A program made the translations under genes and the position numbers. DNA of 64,000 nucleotides, taken from the NCBI RefSeq assembly GCF_030506325.1, contig NZ_CP120683.1, forward strand, positions 5,453,501 through 5,517,500. Direction: 5' to 3'. Below, piece after piece: positions 39,421 to 46,722 of the stretch. The notes under the pieces were generated by a model, which did no database searches, had not been told where the DNA came from, and saw nothing but the letters and a program-made list of their open reading frames with translations. This DNA is from Tunicatimonas pelagia. GTDB lineage: Bacteria; Bacteroidota; Bacteroidia; Cytophagales; Cyclobacteriaceae. Every line of letters begins with the position of its first letter. The first letter of the stretch is position 1.

Positions 39421-41274
39421 ATTGATTTTGATAATGTATAAACCTGGCGGTAGTCCGGAGAGGTCTAAAGAAGCTTTACCCGCAAGATTAACGTACTCCT
39501 GTAGTCTTTGACCGTACAAGTTCATCACCATTGCTTGATCAACCTGTCCCTCTATCCAAACAACTCCGTCGGTAGGGTTAGGGTAGATTTTTAGGGGAGA
39601 AGTAATGCTCTCCTCAGAAGCAGGGGGTGGTGCGCTAAGAATAAAATTGGCACTAGCCCGATCAAAGCGAGGGTGCATCATTAGGCTCCCTTCCAGCTCT
39701 CGGTTTTGCACCCAATTGCCGTTTACATTGAAAAATAGCTTATCGCCAGTATTGGTATTCTTATCGAAGCCGACCGCTACAAATTGGTCGCTTTGCTGTT
39801 CGTAGCCAATGTAGAAAGTATCTTGCACGGTGACGTAGAACGGAATATCGTTAACCACTAGCTCGTAAGAAGTGAAACCGTTGTACGCCGAGTCAGGAAT
39901 AGATAAAGTATTTACCGAGCGAAGTAATACTTCTTGTTCGCTAGAGTCGGTTAGCGAACGCCACACCAGTAGCTGAATGGGAGTTCGTTGGTTTTGAGAT
40001 AAATTGGGGAAGTGAACGTCAATATGGGTGAGTAAACCTTCTTCGGGTGCCACAAACTGATACGCCACTTTCCCGCCTTGCTGATTAATCTCTACTCCAA
40101 ATTCTGCCTCGCCGTCATCGTAGGCAAACCAGTCATCCAGTACGAAAACAGCGCGAGCTGTATCGTTCACCCGGTAATCAATGGTTTCATTAAACACCGT
40201 GTCACCAGCAGCAATAGAAAATTCGGTTTCCAAGTACAGAGAATCAATACTGAGGTCGAGTTGGCTAACGTCCAACGGGTTAGCAAAAATGGCGTCTCGC
40301 TCTAGTCCTATTGGTACGGGACTAATGGCGGTTGAGTCGTTCAGTACCAACTGGATGTCGCTTACTGTATCGCGCACTGTTGCTGAGTAACGGATAGGCT
40401 GGAGTTCTACATTCAGATTAAAAAATTCTACCGAAGAGGTACCAATGTACTGACCTGGATTGGCTCTAAACTGCTGCATCGGAATAGCAGTATATTCTCC
40501 AAATAACGAACTAGGTGGTTTGGTAATTGCTCGATCTAAGTAAGCGGTGTTTGCTTCAGAGCGATTTTGATTCAGGTACACATAATCAATATTCCAGGTG
40601 TCGAAGGCACCCGTAAGCCGGCTAAATGCCTGAAAACGAAGCTGAAACCGCTCGTGAAAGTAAGCGGCATCGTTAACAGGAAATATTTCCTGAGCAAATT
40701 CTCGGGTAGCCAATGAGTCGCCACCATCTTGACTCCAGACAGTACGCCAAATATTTTCATTGGTAAGAAACTGAAGACGAAGCGAGTCGCCGGGGTCAGG
40801 AAATTCTCCATTGCCCCGCTGCTGCCAGTAAAAACTAAAGTAGACCGAATTTCTTACACCATCTGGCACCGCAGCTAAATTAATAGGGCGGGAAACCAAA
40901 CTATCACTAGCATCGTCTTCCTCACCAGAACGGTAAGGCGTGCCGTCAAGCTGTACCCCATCAAAAGAAGCAACGCCAATCGTTGGCGGATTGATCGGTA
41001 AGCCCGCATTGATTCGGGTATTTTGACTAGATGGCATCCACTTTAGGGTATCCGGAATAGGAACCCCAAAATCGGTAGTGATTGGTTGAGAGAAGTCATC
41101 CCAGAAGGGCAGCAGCAATACGGTATCTAGTGCTTCAGTTTGCTGAATCCGCGCTTGCGTAGTTACGGGAGTAGAAGCCAGAGGTACTAAGCGTAGCCCC
41201 GGCTGCTGGGCTTGTACAGCGAGGGAGCTGAGTAAAACAATAGCAATAATAAAGGATGAGGCAGTCCGGTTCAA
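39379..41274 (-). CDS. T9SS-secreted cell-surface protein with C-terminal sorting domain
   Basis: The 631-residue protein has a signal peptide (IIAIVLLSSLAVQAQQ), a large beta-rich region, and a type A T9SS sorting domain at the end: LKIYPNPTDGVVWIEG and GLYIIKI followed by HKILLR. It is exported by Sec, then moved across the outer membrane by T9SS, with the C-terminal domain removed. The body contains jelly-roll-like carbohydrate-binding or choice-of-anchor-type segments, but no catalytic motif was recognised. It is the last gene of the ddl-PASTA operon, 41 bases after the PASTA gene. Confidence 0.85.
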   Translation of the reverse strand: MNRTASSFIIAIVLLSSLAVQAQQPGLRLVPLASTPVTTQARIQQTEALDTVLLLPFWDDFSQPITTDFGVPIPDTLKWMPSSQNTRINAGLPINPPTIGVASFDGVQLDGTPYRSGEEDDASDSLVSRPINLAAVPDGVRNSVYFSFYWQQRGNGEFPDPGDSLRLQFLTNENIWRTVWSQDGGDSLATREFAQEIFPVNDAAYFHERFQLRFQAFSRLTGAFDTWNIDYVYLNQNRSEANTAYLDRAITKPPSSLFGEYTAIPMQQFRANPGQYIGTSSVEFFNLNVELQPIRYSATVRDTVSDIQLVLNDSTAISPVPIGLERDAIFANPLDVSQLDLSIDSLYLETEFSIAAGDTVFNETIDYRVNDTARAVFVLDDWFAYDDGEAEFGVEINQQGGKVAYQFVAPEEGLLTHIDVHFPNLSQNQRTPIQLLVWRSLTDSSEQEVLLRSVNTLSIPDSAYNGFTSYELVVNDIPFYVTVQDTFYIGYEQQSDQFVAVGFDKNTNTGDKLFFNVNGNWVQNRELEGSLMMHPRFDRASANFILSAPPPASEESITSPLKIYPNPTDGVVWIEGQVDQAMVMNLYGQRLQEYVNLAGKASLDLSGLPPGLYIIKINKKGVISSHKILLR

Positions 41275-41315
41275 AGGCTGAGAGTAAGTATTAGAGGAGA
41301 ACGTAGCTTGTTGGT

Positions 41316-42170
41316 TTAAAGTATTTCTGATTCGGTCGATTCCTCTTCTTCATCTAAGATACTATCTTCCTGTTTCTCTTGTCGGTCGAGCCAAATATCG
41401 ATTTCCTGACCAATGCGAATTTTTCGCCCGGCCACTGGTCTTTGTTGTACAATGACGAGCCGATCTTGCGATTGCTGTAATTCATCCTTTGGGTCGCGGT
41501 CGGCTAGGGTTGGATCGCGGAACAGAATATTTCCTACTTTTAAGCCTGACCCTAAGATAACTACTTCGGCTTCGTCCAACACTAAACCATCTAGTGCGGG
41601 TACCTCTAACGTAGTATTTCCGAGGCCGTCGCCTACTAATAAGTCAATTTTGGCTCCTTTGGGAAGAAACGTGCCGGCTTCAATCGGCTCGCCGTCGTAA
41701 GTCTGTTCTAATACCGCATTCTGCGCCAGATCGGGTACGTACTTAATTTGCCCAATTTCTAAACCGTAACTTTCTAGTAGTAGGGCGGCATTCTTCACCG
41801 AACCATCAATCAATCGGGGCATTTTTACTTGGGGCGGGTTAACTGCGTTCAAGCTAAGAAAAATCTTACGATTCTCCTTTACTTTTGCGCCGGGCAATGG
41901 ATACTGGGTTAATACGGTAAGCGGTTGATATTCTTGGGTGAACCCGGAGTCGGCTGTTACCTCGTGTTTGAGGTTGCGCTTCGTTAAGAACTCATTGATT
42001 TCATCGATGTGCAACCCTTCTAAGTCGGGCACCGTAACGGTTTCACCGTGATTGGTGGTAGAAGGGAGGTACATGTCGAAGAATATCAGCACGGCGGCAA
42101 TGGTAAGTCCGGCGATAATACCCAGGTGGATAAGAAGGCCTTTCCAAGAACGAACGCTCAAAAGTTTCAT
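41316..42170 (-). CDS. PASTA-domain membrane protein
   Basis: The 284-residue protein has one N-terminal membrane helix (residues about 10-30), then three PASTA repeats: TVTVPDLEGLHIDEINEFL, KMPRLIDGSVKNAALLLESYG and EVPALDGLVLDEAEVVILGSG. PASTA domains bind muropeptides or sense cell-wall precursors. There is no kinase domain, unlike Gram-positive PASTA kinases. It ends in an acidic tail. Its position after ddl supports a peptidoglycan-related role. It lies 21 bases after the ddl stop. Confidence 0.9.
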   Translation of the reverse strand: MKLLSVRSWKGLLIHLGIIAGLTIAAVLIFFDMYLPSTTNHGETVTVPDLEGLHIDEINEFLTKRNLKHEVTADSGFTQEYQPLTVLTQYPLPGAKVKENRKIFLSLNAVNPPQVKMPRLIDGSVKNAALLLESYGLEIGQIKYVPDLAQNAVLEQTYDGEPIEAGTFLPKGAKIDLLVGDGLGNTTLEVPALDGLVLDEAEVVILGSGLKVGNILFRDPTLADRDPKDELQQSQDRLVIVQQRPVAGRKIRIGQEIDIWLDRQEKQEDSILDEEEESTESEIL

Positions 42171-42191
42171 GAATGTATTGTGGTTTAAGAA

Positions 42192-43154
42192 TCAGCTTAT
42201 TAACTGATCGTTAATTATTTTTTTAATATCTAAGTCGGCAGCCCTGATTTGCTGCGGAATTATACTTTCGGGCGAGCAACCCGGCGTAGTATTCGCCTCA
42301 ATAAAGTATAGTTCTCCATCTCGTACAATATAATCTAGCCGAGCTAGCCCTCGGCAGCCCAGTAGCGTGTAAATACGTTCGGTAAGCCGTTGACACCGTT
42401 CCGTAGTTTCTTCATCAATCCGAGCTGGAGTAATCTCTTCCGAGGCACCTTCATACTTTGCCTGAAAATCAAAGAAAGCATTATTAGTTACTATTTCAGT
42501 AATGGGCAAAGCACGTGCCATTTCACCTGTCCAGTACACTCCACAGGTGAGTTCTCGCCCTTGTATGTATTCTTCGATGAGTACTTCGTGGTCGTGCTCA
42601 AAGGCTTTATCAATAGCAGTAGCTAAATCTTCGGACTGATCCACTTTGCTAGCCCCAAAGCTGGAGCCACCATTATTCGGCTTTACAAAACAAGGGAAGT
42701 GCAAATCTTTTACTAACGCATCAAGCGTGTAGGGCAGGTGTTGCCTTAGTACCACAGACTGAGGTGTGGTGATGCCGTGGCTCCGCACCAATTGCTTACA
42801 AATACTTTTATTAAACGTGATAGAACTGGTAAGCACATTGCAGCCCGTGTACGGAATGCTAAGCAAATCAAAGTAGCCCTGTATTTTGCCATCCTCTCCC
42901 GGAGTACCGTGGATGATATTGTACACTCCATCAAAATGAATAGTATTCCCTTGCTGTTCCCAAGAAAAATCTGCTCGATTAACCGGAATGGTTTTGTCCG
43001 CCTGTTTCACGTACCACTGATCTTTCTCTATAACTACCAAATACGGGTTAAACCGGGTGGTGTCAATGCAGTCCATAATCAGTCCGGCACTTTTCAGGGA
43101 GATAACATATTCGCTAGAACTACCTCCGGCTACTACGGCAATGTTTTTCTTCAT
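42192..43154 (-). CDS. ddl: D-alanine-D-alanine ligase
   Basis: The 320-residue ATP-grasp enzyme begins NIAVVAGGSSSEYVISL (the Ddl N-terminal substrate loop), has HGTPGEDGKIQGYFDLL, the ATP-binding PCFVKPNNGGSSFGASKV segment, and the metal-binding end YFIEANTTPGCSPESI. It makes the D-Ala-D-Ala dipeptide for peptidoglycan. It heads the operon with the PASTA gene. A promoter candidate lies just upstream, partly within the left direct repeat that brackets the toxin-antitoxin cassette. Confidence 0.95.
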   Translation of the reverse strand: MKKNIAVVAGGSSSEYVISLKSAGLIMDCIDTTRFNPYLVVIEKDQWYVKQADKTIPVNRADFSWEQQGNTIHFDGVYNIIHGTPGEDGKIQGYFDLLSIPYTGCNVLTSSITFNKSICKQLVRSHGITTPQSVVLRQHLPYTLDALVKDLHFPCFVKPNNGGSSFGASKVDQSEDLATAIDKAFEHDHEVLIEEYIQGRELTCGVYWTGEMARALPITEIVTNNAFFDFQAKYEGASEEITPARIDEETTERCQRLTERIYTLLGCRGLARLDYIVRDGELYFIEANTTPGCSPESIIPQQIRAADLDIKKIINDQLIS

Positions 43155-43170
43155 GCTAAGAAATTTGGCG

Positions 43171-43205
43171 CAAAGTTACTCCTTTTGATGAAAGTAAAAC
43201 GCAAA
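43171..43205 (-). promoter_or_regulatory. Candidate ddl promoter, -33 element within a direct repeat
   Basis: On the minus strand TAACTTTG (43178-43171) matches the -7 consensus. A TTTG (43205-43202) lies 23 bases upstream, at the edge of accepted spacing, inside the left 66-bp repeat. The ddl ATG is 17 bases from the -7 box. Confidence 0.45.
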
Positions 43206-43257
43206 AATAGGGCTAGGGGTATTTGTTTCGCTAAATATGTAAGGTTCAGAGGGGATT
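43192..43257. repeat. 66-bp direct repeat, left copy
   Basis: This copy matches 44339-44404 in the same orientation at 61 of 66 bases, with a perfectly identical 40-base core (43203-43242). It lies in the ddl upstream region. The two copies bracket the RES/Xre toxin-antitoxin pair. Confidence 0.95.
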
Positions 43258-43324
43258 AGTGCAGAGTGTTACAGTGTTTTGGTGTTATAGTAGATTACAA
43301 AAATTAAGAAATAGTAACTTCATT

Positions 43325-43376
43325 GCAACTAGTTAACTTTCTCATTCGTTTTAACTGGCAACTAGTCAAATGACTA
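43325..43376 (+). promoter_or_regulatory. Candidate operator of the toxin-antitoxin pair
   Basis: GCAACTAGT occurs twice in direct orientation (43325-43333 and 43358-43366), and the second copy runs into a perfect inverted repeat TAGTCA-AA-TGACTA (43363-43376), ending 15 bases before the antitoxin ATG. Toxin-antitoxin operons are usually repressed by their own antitoxin at such sites. Confidence 0.5.
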
Positions 43377-43391
43377 AATAGCATTAATCAA

Positions 43392-43862
43392 ATGAATATG
43401 AGCCAAATTGCTTCATCATCACATATAGAGCCACTATCATATTTGAAAGATGTACTAGCACTTTCGGCCAAAGATCTCAGGAGAGTACGTTCCACATTAG
43501 ACCTCTTGCTACTATCTGAAAGTGGATTATCTATTAAAGCACTTTATCAATTACAAAAAAAACTGGGAGTTAGCAATCGCGAAATGAGCTTGCTGGTGGG
43601 AATATCGGAAAGCACCTTACAGCGACGTTATCGTGCAGGTAAACGCTTATCTGAACTAGAATCCCAGACAGTTTTGCAGTTAGCCGAACTATGGAGCCGC
43701 GGTATGGAAATTTTTGAAAGTGAAACTGATTTACGCATGTGGCTTAGAAGCGAAGTTCCTGCACTAGGGGGGCTAATTCCTATTGTCTTACTTGCAACTC
43801 CAATCGGGCGCTCTCATGTTCAGGAAGTGCTATTACGCTTAGAGTGGGGCATCTATTCATAA
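43392..43862 (+). CDS. Xre/MbcA/ParS-type antitoxin (DUF2384)
   Basis: The 156-residue protein has a central helix-turn-helix (ALYQLQKKLGVSNREMSLLVG, about residues 51-71, then GISESTLQRRYRAGKRL) and the C-terminal DUF2384 domain with ELWSRGMEIFES and a terminal LLRLEWGIYS, as in RES-Xre antitoxins. The N-terminal part represses the operon and the C-terminal part covers the toxin's active site. It precedes the RES toxin gene by 9 bases. A candidate operator lies just upstream. Confidence 0.93.
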   Translation: MNMSQIASSSHIEPLSYLKDVLALSAKDLRRVRSTLDLLLLSESGLSIKALYQLQKKLGVSNREMSLLVGISESTLQRRYRAGKRLSELESQTVLQLAELWSRGMEIFESETDLRMWLRSEVPALGGLIPIVLLATPIGRSHVQEVLLRLEWGIYS

Positions 43863-43871
43863 TTATATATC

Positions 43872-44327
43872 ATGCTGGTCTACCGAATTGGCAGCCATCG
43901 ACGCATCCGTGATCTCCAAGGTACAGGTGGTTTGTATGTAGCGGGTCGGTGGCATCGGAAGGGGATACAGCTTGTATATACTTCTTCAAGTATTTCGTTG
44001 GCTAAATTAGAAGTGTTAGCCAATAGCGTGGGAAAAATCCCTAAAAGCATGGCGTTAGTAACATTAAGATTTCCTGATAATGCCTCAATGCAAACCATAA
44101 AAGCCGAACAATTAGTCCAAGGATGGTATCAATACCCTTATCCAGCTCAGTTAAGCCAAATCGCTGAGCAGTGGTTAGATAAAGGCGATGACTGGATACT
44201 ATGTGTGCCTTCAGCTCAATCACCAACTGAATATAACTATCTGTTCAATCCGCAACATCCTCAGCACAAAAAGCTAGAGATTATAGATGTACGGGATGAA
44301 TTATTTGATTGGCGTTTGAAGCAATAA
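43872..44327 (+). CDS. RES-domain toxin
   Basis: The 151-residue RES-domain protein has conserved residues R5, R26 in GRWHRKG, Y36 in LVYTSSS, E47 in AKLE, and a late serine in VPSAQSPTEYNYLFNP. RES toxins degrade NAD+ (or modify targets with ADP-ribose) and stop growth when free of antitoxin. Length and residues are typical, so it is probably active. It is the second gene of the pair and lies within the segment bracketed by the 66-bp repeats. Confidence 0.92.
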   Translation: MLVYRIGSHRRIRDLQGTGGLYVAGRWHRKGIQLVYTSSSISLAKLEVLANSVGKIPKSMALVTLRFPDNASMQTIKAEQLVQGWYQYPYPAQLSQIAEQWLDKGDDWILCVPSAQSPTEYNYLFNPQHPQHKKLEIIDVRDELFDWRLKQ

Positions 44328-44338
44328 TTCTGTAGCGG

Positions 44339-44404
44339 AAGTAAGGCGTAAAAATAGGGCTAGGGGTATTTGTTTCGCTAAATATGTAAAGTTCAGAGGA
44401 GATT
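44339..44404. repeat. 66-bp direct repeat, right copy
   Basis: The copy begins 12 bases after the RES toxin stop and matches 43192-43257 with five substitutions and no gap. Start-to-start distance is 1147 bases. Confidence 0.95.
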
Positions 44405-44493
44405 TGTATTCAGGTGTTTGCGTATTCATGTATTCTTATAGGTCTGAGTAATTTTGGACACTTGAACACCGTTCCACGGTGGCTTGAACACTT

Positions 44494-45342
44494 TTAAGAA
44501 ATAATCTCTGCCGCAACCTGTTCAGCTTGTCTAAATGAATTTTTATTTATGCCTTCCAACTCTCGTTTTTCTTTAAAGTAATTAAGCAGATGGCGAGTAT
44601 GAATGTTGCCTACCAGATCGGGACCAGCCATAGGGCAACCGCCTAGCCCGCTTAATACGCCATCGTAGTGCAGGCAACCGCTTTGGTAAGCCGCATCAAT
44701 CTTTTCGCGCCAGTCAGTAGATTTAGTGTGCAAATGAAGTCCGAAGCTGATTTCCTGATAGGCCGGAATAGCAATGGCTAGTGCCGTACCAATGTGGGTT
44801 GCCTCACCGATTCCTACGGTGTCGGCTAAAGTAATATGTCGTACTCCGGCCAAATGAAGTTGGTCTATCCAATGCAGCAGTAGTTCAATATTCCACTCAT
44901 CGCCATAAGGATTACCGAAGGCCATAGAAACATAGGTAACCAACTGCTTGTTGTGTTGATTGCATGTCTCCAGCAGTGCTTTTACCAGATCGAAGGACTT
45001 TTCTACCGTAGAATTAATATTGCGCTGTAGAAACGTAGGTGAAATAGAAAATGGAAAACCCAGATAGGTGATTTCATCAAACTGCACCGCGTCAGCCGCA
45101 CCTCGCTGATTGCCGATAATCGCTAGCAGTTTTGAATCAGTGTTTGTGAGATCGAGCTGGGTGAGCACCTCCGCTGTGTCTCGCATCTGTGGTATGGCTT
45201 TGGGCGAGACAAAACTGCCAAAATCGACCGTATCAAATCCTACCTGAAGAATGGCATTAATATAGCGCACTTTATCTTCGGTAGGAATGAACATCTCGAT
45301 GCCTTGCATCGCATCGCGGGGGCACTCGGTAATTTTAATCAT
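44494..45342 (-). CDS. liuE: Hydroxymethylglutaryl-CoA lyase
   Basis: The 282-residue TIM-barrel enzyme begins IKITECPRDAMQGIE (R/D of the metal site), and has ADTVGIGEATHIG and the active-site loop SGLGGCPMAGPD with the catalytic cysteine, the HMG-CoA lyase signature. It splits HMG-CoA into acetoacetate and acetyl-CoA, the last step of leucine breakdown. The ATG at 45342 gives the usual MIKITE start; longer frames add unlikely residues. It is the last gene of the liu cluster, 84 bases after liuA. Confidence 0.9.
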   Translation of the reverse strand: MIKITECPRDAMQGIEMFIPTEDKVRYINAILQVGFDTVDFGSFVSPKAIPQMRDTAEVLTQLDLTNTDSKLLAIIGNQRGAADAVQFDEITYLGFPFSISPTFLQRNINSTVEKSFDLVKALLETCNQHNKQLVTYVSMAFGNPYGDEWNIELLLHWIDQLHLAGVRHITLADTVGIGEATHIGTALAIAIPAYQEISFGLHLHTKSTDWREKIDAAYQSGCLHYDGVLSGLGGCPMAGPDLVGNIHTRHLLNYFKEKRELEGINKNSFRQAEQVAAEIIS

Positions 45343-45426
45343 ATTTTTGAAAATCATTAAACAGGCAGAATGAGCGATGGAGTAAGCTAGTGTTCTACCA
45401 TTCACTCATTCTAACATTTTGTGCCA

Positions 45427-46575
45427 TTAGCAACCAATATGCCGGGAAATTACTAGCCGCTGAATCTCCGAAGTACCTTCGCCAATTTGCAGGATACGCT
45501 GGTCGCGGTAGAATCGTTCCACGTCGTACTCGCCCATTAAACCATAACCTCCGTGAATCTGCACCGCATCGTCGGCTACTTCTTTGGCAATCTCTGAGCA
45601 GTACAATTTGGCCATAGCGGCTTCTTTGCCGAAGGGTTTTCCAGTATCTTTTAGCCAACAAGCTTTGTACAATAAGTTGCGGGCTAGTTCTAGCTTGGTA
45701 GCCATGTCAGCCAGCTTGAACGAAATTGCCTGAAACTGAGTGAGTGACCTTCCGAATTGTTTGCGTTCTTTGGCGTAGCGCATCGCCATTTCGTAAGCAC
45801 CCTGAGCCAGTCCTAATCCCATAGCGCCAATAGAAAGTCGGCCGGCATCCAGCGTTATTAGCATTATTTTAGAGCCTTGTCCGCGTTCGCCCAACAAGTT
45901 TCCTTCGGGCACTTGGCAATTGTCAAAAAAGAGCTGAGAGGTATTGCTTGCTCGCCAGCAAAGTTTATCGTGCATGACCATAGCATCAAAGCCGGGATTG
46001 CTGCCTTCCACAATAATGGTAGAGTATTCTTTCTTGCCATTGTTCTCCCCAGTAACTGCTTGCACGGTTACGCCAATGGTAACGTCAGTAGCTCCGTTCG
46101 TGATAAATATTTTTGAGCCATTGATCGTCCACTGCCCTTCTTCCAGATTGGCTACGGTTTTGGTGCCTCGGGAGTCAGATCCAGCATCGGCTTCGGTAAG
46201 CCCGAAGGCCCACAGAGCTTCTCCCGTACAAAGTTGGGGTAGGTATTTTTCCTTTTGCTCTTCCGTACCAAAGCTGTACAGTGGGCCAATACCTAATGAG
46301 TTGTGGGCAGCTAACGTAGCGGCTTGAGAGCTATCGATTCGAGCCAATTCTTCTACCGCAATAATGTACGATAGGTAATCCATTCCTTGTCCACCGTACT
46401 TTTCCGGAATCATCATACCGAAGAGTCCAAGTTCCCCTATTTTTTTGGTGAGGTCGTAAGAGAATTGTTCTTTTTTGTCCAGTTCACGAGCTACCGGTAA
46501 AACCTCTTGCTCAGCAAATTCTCGCACACTCTGGCGAATTAAATCGTGTTGTTCGTTTGTATACATTTGGGTCAA
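45427..46575 (-). CDS. liuA: Acyl-CoA dehydrogenase of the leucine cluster
   Basis: The 382-residue flavoprotein has the ACAD signatures AFGLTEADAGSDS (residues about 123-135) and QIHGGYGLMGEYDVERFYRD near the C-terminus. In the pathway it would oxidise isovaleryl-CoA. However, the catalytic glutamate sits at E366 in IGEGTSEIQR, the SCAD/MCAD position, and the isovaleryl-CoA dehydrogenase position (LDxERL) is LDAGRL here. The liuA symbol rests on gene context only; short straight or 2-methyl-branched acyl-CoA substrates are possible. FAD-dependent, cytosolic. Confidence 0.8.
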   Translation of the reverse strand: MTQMYTNEQHDLIRQSVREFAEQEVLPVARELDKKEQFSYDLTKKIGELGLFGMMIPEKYGGQGMDYLSYIIAVEELARIDSSQAATLAAHNSLGIGPLYSFGTEEQKEKYLPQLCTGEALWAFGLTEADAGSDSRGTKTVANLEEGQWTINGSKIFITNGATDVTIGVTVQAVTGENNGKKEYSTIIVEGSNPGFDAMVMHDKLCWRASNTSQLFFDNCQVPEGNLLGERGQGSKIMLITLDAGRLSIGAMGLGLAQGAYEMAMRYAKERKQFGRSLTQFQAISFKLADMATKLELARNLLYKACWLKDTGKPFGKEAAMAKLYCSEIAKEVADDAVQIHGGYGLMGEYDVERFYRDQRILQIGEGTSEIQRLVISRHIGC

Positions 46576-46582
46576 TTTTTAT

Positions 46583-46609
46583 AATGAGTAATGAGTAATG
46601 AGTAATGAC
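46583..46609. repeat. Heptanucleotide tandem repeat, AATGAGT x3-4
   Basis: Three perfect copies of AATGAGT are followed by a near copy (AATGAC), in the gap between liuD and liuA. Confidence 0.8.
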
Positions 46610-46642
46610 TGTTGGATGCTGGGTAGTAAAAAATTAACTTCC

Positions 46643-46722
46643 ATCAATCATCAATCATCAATCATCAATCATCAATCATCAATCATCAATCATCAATCAT
46701 CAATCATCAATCATCAATCATC
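46643..46722. repeat. Heptanucleotide tandem repeat, ATCAATC x11.4, running into the liuD stop codon
   Basis: 80 bases of continuous ATCAATC repeats lie in the liuD-liuA gap. The liuD stop codon (46718-46720 on the minus strand) lies inside the last units. The array and about 30 bases before it are homologous to 60189-60277. Confidence 0.95.

Noticed and set aside
46643..46722. Possible CRISPR array
   Set aside because: The units are contiguous 7-base repeats with no unique spacers and no cas genes nearby.
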